A stretch of DNA of 6,931 bases, taken from Hyphomicrobiales bacterium (GTDB lineage: Bacteria > Pseudomonadota > Alphaproteobacteria > Rhizobiales > JAJFHB01). Under the pieces are notes generated by a model. It had not been told where the DNA came from and did not search any database. It was given only the letters and a program-made list of their open reading frames with translations. The DNA is taken from NCBI GenBank assembly GCA_021775795.1, contig JAJFHB010000185.1:1-6931 (forward strand). The letters run 5' to 3'. A program made the translations under genes and the position numbers. Below are positions 1-6,417 of this stretch, piece by piece; positions within the stretch are counted from its first letter, which is position 1; each line of letters begins with the position of its first letter.

Positions 1-918
1 CCCGCAGCGATTGCAGCCTCGATCTTTATAGGCCTTGCAATGCCGGCACTTGCCGATCTGGTGCGGCCGGTACTTCCCGTGACCGTCTTTTGTCTGCTGA
101 CCATCGCCATGACACGCATCGACATAGGTGCTGCGCGAAACCAGATTGAACGGCCCGCTCCCCTGGTGTTCGGTCTCGGATGGATGATGATTGCAACGCC
201 GCTCATCATGGGCGTCATCTTTCTGCTGATCGATGTAAACCCGGCATATGCACTTGGCCTGCTCTTACTTGGGACAACACCGCCAACGGTTTCATCGCCA
301 GCGATGTCCCACATGCTGCGGCTGGACGGAACTTTCTCTCTGGCTCTCCTCCTCATCGGTATGGTGATCACGCCGTTCACGGTGCCGACCCTCACCGGTT
401 ACATTTTGAACTCAGAACTGGAGATTTCCAGCAGTGCCCTGGCGCTGAGGCTGTTCAGTCTCATTGGCGGCGCATCGATTGCCGCCTTTCTGCTGCGCCG
501 GCTTCTCAAAGGCGAGCGCAGAACACAGGCAGAACCCTATTTTGATTTCGCAAATGTATTTGTCATGGGGCTTTTTGCCGTCGCCGCCATGGATGGCGTC
601 ACGGATGCGCTGATTGCCAACACCTGGAACACGCTCGCGCTGATCGGTTTTGCATTCGCCCTGAGTTTCGGAATGCTTGCGCTTACAGCAACATTGTTCT
701 GGCGGCTGGGCCCCGCACGTGCCCTAACAATCGGATTTTCAAGCGGCAATCGCAACATGGCGCTGGCGATCAGCGCTCTGGCTGGAAATGTCCATCCTGA
801 CACCTGGCTTTTTTTCGCCGTGGTGCAGTTTCCGATCTACCTGACACCTCTCATGCTGCGCCCCATAACAACGCGCATCATCGCCCGACATGCGCCGCCT
901 CCTGGGCAAGAGACCTAG
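1..918 (+). CDS. BASS/SBF-family (bile acid:sodium symporter-like) transporter, 5' end outside window
   Basis: The reading frame is open from base 1 and runs 305 codons to a TAG at 916-918. The first ATG (base 40) is preceded by in-frame hydrophobic codons (AAIAASIFIGLA), so it is probably internal and the true start lies upstream of the window. The protein is almost entirely hydrophobic, with about eight or nine membrane spans visible. Counting from the Met at base 40, a small-residue and proline-rich stretch, TTPPTVSSPAMS (79-90), followed by a span ending TPFTVPTL, resembles the broken-helix motif of BASS/SBF transporters. GFSSGNRNMALAISAL (232-247) resembles the second broken-helix motif. 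In this superfamily such proteins are inner-membrane carriers that commonly move organic anions with Na+; the substrate here cannot be told. An Arg-rich loop (LLRRLLKGERR, 151-161) is probably cytoplasmic. The gene converges on the sodium-channel gene with a 14-nt gap, and no clear terminator lies between them. Confidence 0.75.
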   Translation, partial: PAAIAASIFIGLAMPALADLVRPVLPVTVFCLLTIAMTRIDIGAARNQIERPAPLVFGLGWMMIATPLIMGVIFLLIDVNPAYALGLLLLGTTPPTVSSPAMSHMLRLDGTFSLALLLIGMVITPFTVPTLTGYILNSELEISSSALALRLFSLIGGASIAAFLLRRLLKGERRTQAEPYFDFANVFVMGLFAVAAMDGVTDALIANTWNTLALIGFAFALSFGMLALTATLFWRLGPARALTIGFSSGNRNMALAISALAGNVHPDTWLFFAVVQFPIYLTPLMLRPITTRIIARHAPPPGQET

Positions 919-932
919 ACCGTTTCGGCCCG

Positions 933-1748
933 CTAAAGGCGCTTTGATAACAGCGATATTTGCTCCTTCAGCTCGGCCAACTCACGCGTCACATCCTCAA
1001 GGCCAGCGTCGTGCGCGGCTGATTGTTCGCTCTGATCTTCATCATGAACTTCATGCATCGAGTTGACGATGATGGCTATGAAGAGGTTGAGAACGGCAAA
1101 CGTGACGATAAGGATGAAGGGAACGAAAAACGCCCAGGCATAGGGGTAAACCTCCATCACGGGCCGAACGATACCCATGGACCAGGACTCGAGTGTCATG
1201 ATCTGGAAAAGGCTGTACGCACTGCGCCAAACCGTGCCGAACCAGAGATCAAAGTCAGCACCAAACAGCTTTGTGGCCATCACGGAAGCGACGTAGAAAA
1301 CCAGGGCAAGCAGCGCTGCAACAGATCCCATGCCAGGAATGGCGGCGAGCAGGGCCTCAAGCACAAGTCGCATGCTGGGCACCGCAGATATGAGCCGGAA
1401 AGCGCGCAAAATTCGCAGGGCACGCAGGACCGATATGCCCGCACTCGCCGGCGCCAGAGAGACGCCCACGATAACAAAGTCAAAAATGTTCCACGGATCC
1501 CTGAAGAACCGCAAACGGTAGACAATCAGCTTCGCCAGTATTTCGGCGACAAATATGCTCAAGGCAGCCGTATCGAGTACCCAGAGCAGAGGGCCGATGG
1601 CTGCCATTACCGAGGGCGACGTTTCCAACCCGATGACAATCGCATTGACAACGATCACAACCATAATGAAGCGTTGAGTTGTCTTCGCTTCAACAAGGCG
1701 CTGCAATTTCCCAATCAGGGTCGAGCCATTTGTATCCGAGGCGTTCAT
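933..1748 (-). CDS. Prokaryotic voltage-gated sodium channel (NaChBac/NavAb type)
   Basis: This 271-residue protein is one six-helix subunit of a channel that should work as a homotetramer in the inner membrane, giving depolarisation-driven Na+ entry. Visible parts: S1 about 26-41; S2 about 56-77 with E70; S3 about 84-100 with D84 and D90; S4 about 105-122 with an arginine ladder at every third residue (R109, R112, R115, R118); S5 about 141-162; pore helix about 172-184; selectivity filter TLESWSM (185-191), the same as NavAb; S6 about 205-230. An acidic neck (HEVHDEDQSE) and a C-terminal heptad-rich coiled coil (249-271), both typical of the family, complete it. Length matches the family (roughly 260-280 residues). 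The frame extends upstream to 1895, but that adds 49 residues overlapping argS; the ATG at 1748 has a ribosome site and gives the family N-terminus. It lies 20 nt after argS and is probably co-transcribed with it. The family call is close to certain; the physiological role is not known. Confidence 0.95.
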   Translation of the reverse strand: MNASDTNGSTLIGKLQRLVEAKTTQRFIMVVIVVNAIVIGLETSPSVMAAIGPLLWVLDTAALSIFVAEILAKLIVYRLRFFRDPWNIFDFVIVGVSLAPASAGISVLRALRILRAFRLISAVPSMRLVLEALLAAIPGMGSVAALLALVFYVASVMATKLFGADFDLWFGTVWRSAYSLFQIMTLESWSMGIVRPVMEVYPYAWAFFVPFILIVTFAVLNLFIAIIVNSMHEVHDEDQSEQSAAHDAGLEDVTRELAELKEQISLLSKRL

Positions 1749-1753
1749 CGCAT

Positions 1754-1760
1754 CCGCCTT
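1754..1760 (-). promoter_or_regulatory. Ribosome binding site of the sodium-channel gene
   Basis: On the minus strand AAGGCGG lies 5 nt before the ATG at 1748, in the short gap after the argS stop. It supports the 271-residue start over the longer frame that begins inside argS. Confidence 0.6.
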
Positions 1761-1768
1761 AGTTATCT

Positions 1769-3532
1769 TTACATGCGTTCGGGAACTTGAATTCCCAGTA
1801 GCGACAACACCAGCAATAACTGCCGCAGCGCCAACTGCGCCAGTGCCAGGCGCGAGGCTTGCAGGGCTTTGTTTTCTTCGCTGAGGATGTGGCAATTTTG
1901 ATAGAACGTGCTGAATTCCTGGGCCAGAGTATGGGCAAACTCACACAATTCGTTCGGCGCGCGCCGCTCGTAAGCGGCTTGGATAAACTCCGGCAGGCGG
2001 TCGAGCATGAGCACAAGACCGCGTTCAAGGTCACCCGGTGGCAAAATCTCTCCCGGCACAATCCCCGCATCGCCGGCGCGACGCAGCAACGATTTGACCC
2101 GAACGGCTGCATACAGAAGATAGGGGCCCGTCTTGCCTTCAAAGCGGATGAAACGATCCAGATCGAAGATATAGTTGGACTGCCGGTGATTTGAAAGATC
2201 TGCAAACCTGATGGCCGCAAGAGCCACCATCCGCACGATGCCGGCACGCTCTTCAGTGCCGATTTCTTCTGCCAGGCCGAACTCCTCGATGCGCTCATCC
2301 GCAGCTTCGATTGCCATGGTAATGAGGTCGCGCAATTTCATGACACCGCCGGCGCGGGTTTTGAACGGCTTACCGTCGGCACCGTTCATGGTGCCAAAGC
2401 CTATATGCTCAAGCTCGGCCTTGCCGGTCACGCCAGCGCGGTTAGCAGCCCGGAACACCTGTTCAAAATGCAGATGCTGGCGCTGATCCACGACATACAA
2501 AATGAGGTCAGGATCAATGTTCTGGCGGCGGTGTTCTATGGTCGCGATGTCTGTTGTGCCGTAAGTTACCGCACCATCCGACTTGAGCATCATGAGAGGC
2601 GGTAATTCAGGATTATCGCCCTCCTCCGACACCGGCACAATCAAGGCGCCCTGGCTCATTTCAGCAACGCCGGAGGCTTTCATCTCATCAACCATAGGAG
2701 CGATGAGATCATTGACAGCGGCCTCACCCAGCCAGAGATCAAACTCGACTCCAAGATTGCTGAAATCAGCCTTCATTTCCGAGACAGAAATATCAAAGAA
2801 CTGCTGCCACAAGGCCCTATACCCCGGCCGCCCTGCCTGAAGTTCCGCTGTGGCCAGACGTGCTTCATCCAAATCTTCGGGGCTTTCCTTGCAACGATTG
2901 GCAGCCACGGGATAAAGCCGCTGCAGATCATCAATTGTCACCGGACTTTCAACTGGATAGGGGCCGGTCTGCTCCGCATCAAAATAGATCAGCCCTGGCT
3001 GCTCCCGCTTAACCTCTGTGATCAACATGCCCATGGGCAGGCCCCAATCACCCATGTGCACGTCACCGACCGTGTCGTCACCCAGGAACGCAAAAAGCCG
3101 GCGCAGGCTGTCGCCGATGATCGAGGCGCGCAAATGCCCCACATGCATGGCCTTGGCAACATTGGGCCCGCCATAGTCGAGAACGACTTTGCGCACATTT
3201 TCAACCGTTGGGCACCCCAATCGCTCGTCAGCGGCAATAGCATTCACATGGCTGGTGAGAAACTCATCCGTCACATTGAGATTGAGGAATCCGGGTCCTG
3301 CAATTTCAACCCTGGAAAACCGTGTGTCGCCTTCAAGGTGCCCGAGTACGGACTCAGCAATCTGGCGGGGCGCCTTTTTGGCAATTTTTGCTGCCTGCAT
3401 TGCTCCATTGCACTGGAACTGCGCCAGATCAGGACGATCCGAGGTGCGCACCAGACCAAGATCTTCGGGCAACCCTTCAGCTTTGAACGCCGAGCCTACA
3501 GCGCTGCTCAAAATTTCAGAAATGGTGCTCAT
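1769..3532 (-). CDS. argS: Arginyl-tRNA synthetase
   Basis: This 587-residue cytoplasmic enzyme charges tRNA-Arg with arginine using ATP. It is a class I synthetase of normal length for the family (E. coli ArgS is 577). Order of parts: an N-terminal ArgRS-specific tRNA-binding domain (about 1-110, with SDRPDLAQFQCNGA at 31-44); the catalytic Rossmann core opening with GGPNVAKAMHVGH, where HVGH (130-133) is the HIGH motif; FKTRAG (390-395) in the KMSK position, the degenerate form also found in E. coli ArgRS; and a C-terminal helical DALR anticodon-binding domain with FEGKTGPYLLYAAVR (464-478), ending in the typical IQVPERM. The frame extends 27 codons further upstream into glnS, but the family N-terminus begins at the ATG at 3532, where MSTISEIL starts. 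No strong Shine-Dalgarno sequence is visible there; AAAGG sits about 13-14 nt upstream. It follows glnS by 41 nt and precedes the channel gene by 20 nt. Confidence 0.97.
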   Translation of the reverse strand: MSTISEILSSAVGSAFKAEGLPEDLGLVRTSDRPDLAQFQCNGAMQAAKIAKKAPRQIAESVLGHLEGDTRFSRVEIAGPGFLNLNVTDEFLTSHVNAIAADERLGCPTVENVRKVVLDYGGPNVAKAMHVGHLRASIIGDSLRRLFAFLGDDTVGDVHMGDWGLPMGMLITEVKREQPGLIYFDAEQTGPYPVESPVTIDDLQRLYPVAANRCKESPEDLDEARLATAELQAGRPGYRALWQQFFDISVSEMKADFSNLGVEFDLWLGEAAVNDLIAPMVDEMKASGVAEMSQGALIVPVSEEGDNPELPPLMMLKSDGAVTYGTTDIATIEHRRQNIDPDLILYVVDQRQHLHFEQVFRAANRAGVTGKAELEHIGFGTMNGADGKPFKTRAGGVMKLRDLITMAIEAADERIEEFGLAEEIGTEERAGIVRMVALAAIRFADLSNHRQSNYIFDLDRFIRFEGKTGPYLLYAAVRVKSLLRRAGDAGIVPGEILPPGDLERGLVLMLDRLPEFIQAAYERRAPNELCEFAHTLAQEFSTFYQNCHILSEENKALQASRLALAQLALRQLLLVLSLLGIQVPERM

Positions 3533-3573
3533 TACGGAAGAATTGCCTTTGGTGATTGCTGATCCGTGACGGC

Positions 3574-5271
3574 TCAGGTGTTTGCCTGGCCACTTGCCTG
3601 CAGCTTCGCCCATGTATTGCGCAAGCCAACCGTACGGTTGAAAACCGGGCGATCCGGTGTTCCGTCGGGATCAGCAGCAAAATAACCCTGGCGCTCAAAC
3701 TGGACCGTTTCCCCCACCGGGGTTTCAGCCAATGCAGGTTCAAGCATGCAACCTTCCAGAACTTCAATCGATTCCGGGTTTATGCCGTCGAGAAAATCTG
3801 CGCCAAGCGAGGGTTCTGCCTCAGTAAAAAGGTGCTCATAAAGCCTGACCTCGGCTTCCACTGCATGCGCTGCGGAAACCCAGTGCAGCGTGCCTTTGAC
3901 CTTGCGGCCGTCCGGCGCATCGCCGCCGCGTGTTTCCGGATCATAGGTACAACGCAGCTCAGTGACTTCTCCGTTTTCATCCTTGATGACATCGGTACAG
4001 GTGATGAAGAAGGCATAGCGCAAACGCACTTCACGGCCCGGCGCCAATCGGAAGAACTTCTTCGGCGGCTCTTCCATGAAATCTTCCCGTTCAATGTAAA
4101 GCTCGCGGGAGAACGGCACCTGGCGCTGCCCTGCCCCCTCGTCTTCGGGATTGTTCACAGCTTCAAGCAGCTCACTTTCACCTTCCGGATAATTCTCGAT
4201 CACCACTTTCAAGGGCCGCAGCACCGCCGAGCGACGCAGAGAGATCTTGTTCAGGAGCTCACGGGCGCAATGTTCCAACAATGCCATCTCGATGACATTG
4301 TCGCTTTTGGTGATGCCGACCCGCTGGGCGAAATCACGTACAGCCGCGGGCGGAAAACCACGGCGACGCAGGCCGCAAAGCGACGGCATACGCGGATCAT
4401 CCCAACCGTTCACGTGGCCCTCTTCCACAAGCTGAATGAGGCGGCGCTTGGAGAGTACCGTGTGGGTCAGATTGAGGCGAGAGAACTCATACTGTCGCGG
4501 CACCGACGGCACCGGAAGGTTCTCAATCAGCCAGTCATACAACGGCCGGTGGTCAGCAAACTCCAGTGTACACAGCGAATGGGTTACACCCTCAATTGCA
4601 TCGGACTGGCCGTGAGCGAAATCATAAGTCGGATAGATGCACCAGGTATCACCGGTGCGCGGATGACTGGCATGCAGAACACGATAGATCACCGGATCGC
4701 GCATGTTGATGTTGCCCGATGCCATATCGACCTTGGCGCGCAGAACACGAACGCCCTCGGCGAACTCGCCCGACCGCATGCGTCGGAATAAATCGAGGTT
4801 TTCTTCCACTGACCGGTCCCTGAACGGGCTGTTCGTGCCCGGTGCCGTCAACGTGCCGCGGGTTTCTCGTATTTCTTCTGCCGTCTGATCGTCAACAAAC
4901 GCAAGGCCGTTCACAATCAGATGTTCAGCCCACTTGTACAGCGTCTCAAAGTGGCCCGAGGCGAAGTACAGATGTTCGCCCCAGTCAAACCCGAGCCAGG
5001 ATACATCGCGTTTGATCGCTTCAATGTACTCGTGCTCTTCTTTTGTTGGGTTGGTGTCATCGAAACGCAGATTGCAGTGGCCGCCGAACTCACCCGCAAC
5101 CCCAAAATTCAGACACATGGACTTGGCATGGCCAATGTGCAGATAGCCGTTTGGTTCCGGTGGAAATCGCGTCACCAGCGTATCAGTTTTGCCGGATTTC
5201 AGGTCCTGCGTGATGACTTCTCGGATGAAGTCCCTGCTGGCCTCTGCCTCGGGCGCATGCGCCTCGCTCAT
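3574..5271 (-). CDS. glnS: Glutaminyl-tRNA synthetase
   Basis: This 565-residue cytoplasmic class I synthetase attaches glutamine to tRNA-Gln. [17 protein letters not shown] (35-51) carries the HIGH motif (45-48) in the GlnRS-specific context. LRFDDTNP (68-75) and [10 protein letters not shown] (211-220) are further active-site signatures, and VLSKRRL (272-278) is the KMSK loop with Leu in place of the usual Met. The C-terminal two-barrel anticodon-binding region is complete, including [20 protein letters not shown] and a normal ending near [15 protein letters not shown]. coli GlnS is 554 residues, so this is full length. The start at 5271 is preceded by GGAG about 10 nt upstream and GAGAAG closer in. 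It is first in a probable glnS-argS-channel transcript. A true GlnRS is notable because most alphaproteobacteria are known to make Gln-tRNA indirectly with the GatCAB amidotransferase. The [12 protein letters not shown] context argues against a GluRS. Confidence 0.97.
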   Translation of the reverse strand: MSEAHAPEAEASRDFIREVITQDLKSGKTDTLVTRFPPEPNGYLHIGHAKSMCLNFGVAGEFGGHCNLRFDDTNPTKEEHEYIEAIKRDVSWLGFDWGEHLYFASGHFETLYKWAEHLIVNGLAFVDDQTAEEIRETRGTLTAPGTNSPFRDRSVEENLDLFRRMRSGEFAEGVRVLRAKVDMASGNINMRDPVIYRVLHASHPRTGDTWCIYPTYDFAHGQSDAIEGVTHSLCTLEFADHRPLYDWLIENLPVPSVPRQYEFSRLNLTHTVLSKRRLIQLVEEGHVNGWDDPRMPSLCGLRRRGFPPAAVRDFAQRVGITKSDNVIEMALLEHCARELLNKISLRRSAVLRPLKVVIENYPEGESELLEAVNNPEDEGAGQRQVPFSRELYIEREDFMEEPPKKFFRLAPGREVRLRYAFFITCTDVIKDENGEVTELRCTYDPETRGGDAPDGRKVKGTLHWVSAAHAVEAEVRLYEHLFTEAEPSLGADFLDGINPESIEVLEGCMLEPALAETPVGETVQFERQGYFAADPDGTPDRPVFNRTVGLRNTWAKLQASGQANT

Positions 5272-5304
5272 TTGCTTCTCACTCCGGAATTCGAATCGGG
5301 TTTG

Positions 5305-5358
5305 GATCGCGCACTGGCAGCGATCACAGATGCGCCACTCTGTGCGGGATTAAGCACA
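5305..5358 (-). other. Three tandem small hairpins in the glnS leader
   Basis: Three short perfect inverted repeats lie back to back between the predicted glnS promoter and the start codon: GATCGC/GCGATC (5305-5310 with 5320-5325), CACAGA/TCTGTG (5325-5330 with 5339-5344) and TGTGC/GCACA (5341-5345 with 5354-5358). The second and third share bases 5341-5344, so they could not form together. They would sit in the 5' untranslated part of the transcript. Stems this short can arise by chance, and no known leader family is recognised. Confidence 0.3.
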
Positions 5359-5402
5359 AACCGTCAAGCCGCCGTGGCTGACGAACGACAGCTCAACGCG
5401 CC

Positions 5403-5432
5403 ATTATACGATATGGATCGAAGCAATTGCAT
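5403..5432 (-). promoter_or_regulatory. Putative sigma70-type promoter of glnS
   Basis: The minus strand has a perfect TATAAT at 5403-5408. The best -35 at usual spacing is weak (ATGCAA, 5427-5432, 18-nt spacer, 3 of 6 matches to TTGACA). Transcription would start near 5396, giving a leader of about 125 nt before the glnS ATG. This is the only strong -10-like element upstream of the three-gene minus-strand cluster. Confidence 0.4.
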
Positions 5433-5532
5433 TCCAAGGGACAAGTCCGGCAATACAGAGCGAGTAGTTCTGAAGGAATGGTCGGGTTTGTCAGATTAGG
5501 CAGTACACGGCACCGATGCCCTTCCCCAACCA

Positions 5533-5561
5533 TTGACATGTGATCTACCGCATAAGACAAG
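5533..5561 (+). promoter_or_regulatory. Possible promoter of the STAS gene (strong -35, weak -10)
   Basis: A perfect TTGACA lies at 5533-5538. At 17-nt spacing the -10 would be GACAAG (5556-5561), only 3 of 6 matches to TATAAT. The position, about 60 nt before the STAS start, is right, and many alphaproteobacterial -10 boxes are degenerate, but this is a weak prediction. No GGAAC...CGTT element of the general-stress sigma factor EcfG was seen. Confidence 0.25.
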
Positions 5562-5602
5562 CGTCACATACAGGTGTAAACTGCTGCATCAATGGCGGTG
5601 AC

Positions 5603-5610
5603 AAGGAGAA
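5603..5610 (+). promoter_or_regulatory. Ribosome binding site of the STAS gene
   Basis: AAGGAGAA ends 7 nt before the ATG at 5618. It fixes the start at MELKTEEL rather than at an in-frame ATG 26 codons upstream, whose extra residues (Cys-rich, RIRQASHTG...) are unlike a STAS domain. Confidence 0.8.
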
Positions 5611-5617
5611 ATTGCCC

Positions 5618-5941
5618 ATGGAACTCAAGACAGAAGAACTCGACAACAAAATTCTGAAAATTGCGCTTTCGGGCGCACTGGACGCCTCAGGCGTTGGCGA
5701 TATCGAAATGCCCTTCACGGTGATTTCGAGCAAACGCGACAAGGTTGTTATTGATGTGAGCGGCGTATCGTCGATCGATGCGGCCGGCGCGGGCGTCATT
5801 GCCAAGGCCGCTGACGCCGTCAACAACAAAGGTGGCAAAGTCGCTATTTTCGGCGCCAGTGATGCTGTACGCGAAGGCCTTGCCTCCGCAGGCGTTGTGA
5901 TTGCCGATGACCAGGCGGCTGCCGTCGCCGCTGTTGGTTAG
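5618..5941 (+). CDS. STAS-domain protein, anti-sigma factor antagonist-like
   Basis: The 107-residue protein is a single STAS domain with no added segments, the size of SpoIIAA/RsbV-type regulators. These bind partner switch kinases (anti-sigma factors) and are controlled by phosphorylation of a serine. The pattern fits: strand LKIALSGALDASGV (13-26), strand DKVVIDVSGVSSID (41-54), helix AAGAGVIAKAADAVNNKGG (55-73), strand KVAIFGA (74-80), then DAVREGLASAGV (82-93). The usual signature after the conserved Asp is D-S-S-G; here it is D54-A55-A56-G57, so both the phospho-acceptor serine and its neighbour are alanine. If it works as a partner-switch protein it should be locked in the unphosphorylated form. 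Alternatively it could be a structural STAS subunit of another complex. No RsbW-like kinase, phosphatase or sigma factor lies in the window, so partners are unknown. It is divergent from glnS and has its own strong ribosome site. Confidence 0.82.
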   Translation: MELKTEELDNKILKIALSGALDASGVGDIEMPFTVISSKRDKVVIDVSGVSSIDAAGAGVIAKAADAVNNKGGKVAIFGASDAVREGLASAGVVIADDQAAAVAAVG

Positions 5942-5990
5942 AACAACCTCGGACCGGCGTTTCCAAATTCAACAGGTTCGCCGGACTGTT

Positions 5991-6018
5991 GTGACAAAAT
6001 TTCTGCACGCAGTATGAT
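5991..6018 (+). promoter_or_regulatory. Putative sigma70-type promoter upstream of the Tat-protein gene or an RNA
   Basis: GTGACA (5991-5996, 5 of 6 to TTGACA) and TATGAT (6013-6018, 5 of 6 to TATAAT) are separated by 16 nt. Predicted transcription start is near 6025. The next annotated plus-strand start is at 6418, so the transcript would have a leader of nearly 400 nt or would encode a small RNA. The last base of the -10 box is also the first base of a perfect inverted repeat. Confidence 0.45.
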
Positions 6019-6045
6019 CGATCGGAGTAACGAAACTCCGATCGA
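6018..6045 (+). repeat. Perfect 11-bp inverted repeat at the predicted transcription start (operator-like)
   Basis: TCGATCGGAGT (6018-6028) is the exact reverse complement of ACTCCGATCGA (6035-6045), with loop AACGAA. It touches the -10 box and covers the predicted start site, which is a typical position for a repressor operator. Read as RNA it is a strong hairpin, but no T-run follows on either strand, so it is a poor intrinsic terminator. It could still serve as a transcript-end stem for the STAS gene, whose stop codon is 77 nt upstream. Confidence 0.6.
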
Positions 6046-6321
6046 CATGCACACTTTGATGATCGTGTGAAAGCATCAGGCGCACTTATTGTAATGTTCG
6101 CGGAAACGCCGTGCGCTGATTGATAACCAGGGCAGGATTGCATCTCCGCCCCGTACAAGCGTGTTGTGAGGCGGATGGCTACATTTCTGCTGGCACGGAA
6201 AATACATAACTCCCCCACGAAACACTTTGCTTCTTGAGTGGCAACCCTTCGGATCGCAAGCACAGCTGATATGAAAGATCGGTGGTTGTTGACCGAGAAT
6301 TCGCCACAGTACACCCGCATT

Positions 6322-6383
6322 ATCCTGCTGCAGTGATACGTTCTGCAGGATGAACGGCGCATATTGCTGGTGCAGCAGAACGT
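6322..6383 (+). other. Two mutually exclusive hairpins in the Tat-gene leader
   Basis: ATCCTGC/GCAGGAT (6322-6328 with 6345-6351, 7 bp) and ACGTTCTGC/GCAGAACGT (6338-6346 with 6375-6383, 9 bp) share bases 6345-6346 and interleave, so only one can form. They end about 20 nt before the ribosome site at 6405. This is the geometry of a switching leader, but no known riboswitch class is recognised and there is no downstream T-run. Confidence 0.25.
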
Positions 6384-6404
6384 TGAAGAATGGACAGCCA
6401 ACCG

Positions 6405-6410
6405 AAGGGA
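6405..6410 (+). promoter_or_regulatory. Ribosome binding site of the Tat-exported protein gene
   Basis: AAGGGA ends 7 nt before the ATG at 6418 and fixes that start. The nearby ATG at 6390 is in a different frame. Confidence 0.65.
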
Positions 6411-6417
6411 CGACGGC

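Larger units (their letters stand above)
5272..5617. other. Intergenic region between divergent glnS and STAS genes
   Basis: This 346-nt gap separates glnS (minus) from the STAS gene (plus). No credible gene was found in it: the plus-strand open frame that enters it from glnS is a shadow of glnS. It holds a minus-strand TATAAT element, a set of tandem hairpins on the glnS side, and a perfect TTGACA hexamer on the STAS side, listed separately. A TGTGA...TCACA pair (5539-5543 and 5564-5568) is too widely spaced to be a CRP-type site. Confidence 0.6.
5942..6417. other. 476-nt gap with promoter, inverted repeats and no convincing gene
   Basis: Between the STAS and Tat-protein genes there is no plus-strand frame of useful length. 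Near the STAS end is a small hairpin, CAACAG/CTGTTG (5970-5975 with 5986-5991), without a T-run, so a poor terminator. Next come a promoter and an 11-bp inverted repeat (listed separately). An imperfect 10-bp stem with one bulge (6075-6085 with 6111-6120) encloses a GCG-GAAA-CGC mini-hairpin (6100-6109). Two mutually exclusive hairpins lie near the Tat gene. A minus-strand frame of up to 120 codons (6438-6076, GTG start) is Cys-rich but has no ribosome site and overlaps the Tat gene start, so it is not called as a gene. Confidence 0.5.

Noticed and set aside
919..932. Bidirectional terminator between the transporter and the channel
   Set aside because: The 14-nt gap and flanks contain only 3-4 bp pairings and no T-run.
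1023..1790. 255-codon plus-strand open frame antisense to the channel
   Set aside because: It is a low-complexity, charged shadow of the channel gene with no domain or ribosome site.
1749..1895. N-terminal extension of the channel frame by 49 residues
   Set aside because: It lies inside the argS 3' coding end and does not look like a channel N-terminus; the ATG at 1748 has a ribosome site and gives the family length.
3533..3613. 27-residue N-terminal extension of ArgRS
   Set aside because: It overlaps the glnS end and precedes the normal ArgRS N-terminus, which begins at the ATG at 3532.
3556..4791. 411-codon plus-strand open frame antisense to glnS
   Set aside because: It is a shadow of glnS, whose motifs and full length are unambiguous; the translated product has no recognisable domain.
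5539..5568. TGTGA...TCACA as a CRP/FNR-type site
   Set aside because: The half-sites are 20 nt apart instead of about 6, so it is not a credible CRP operator.
6289..6317. TTGACC as the -35 of a promoter closer to the Tat gene
   Set aside because: No acceptable -10 box is found at 15-19 nt spacing.
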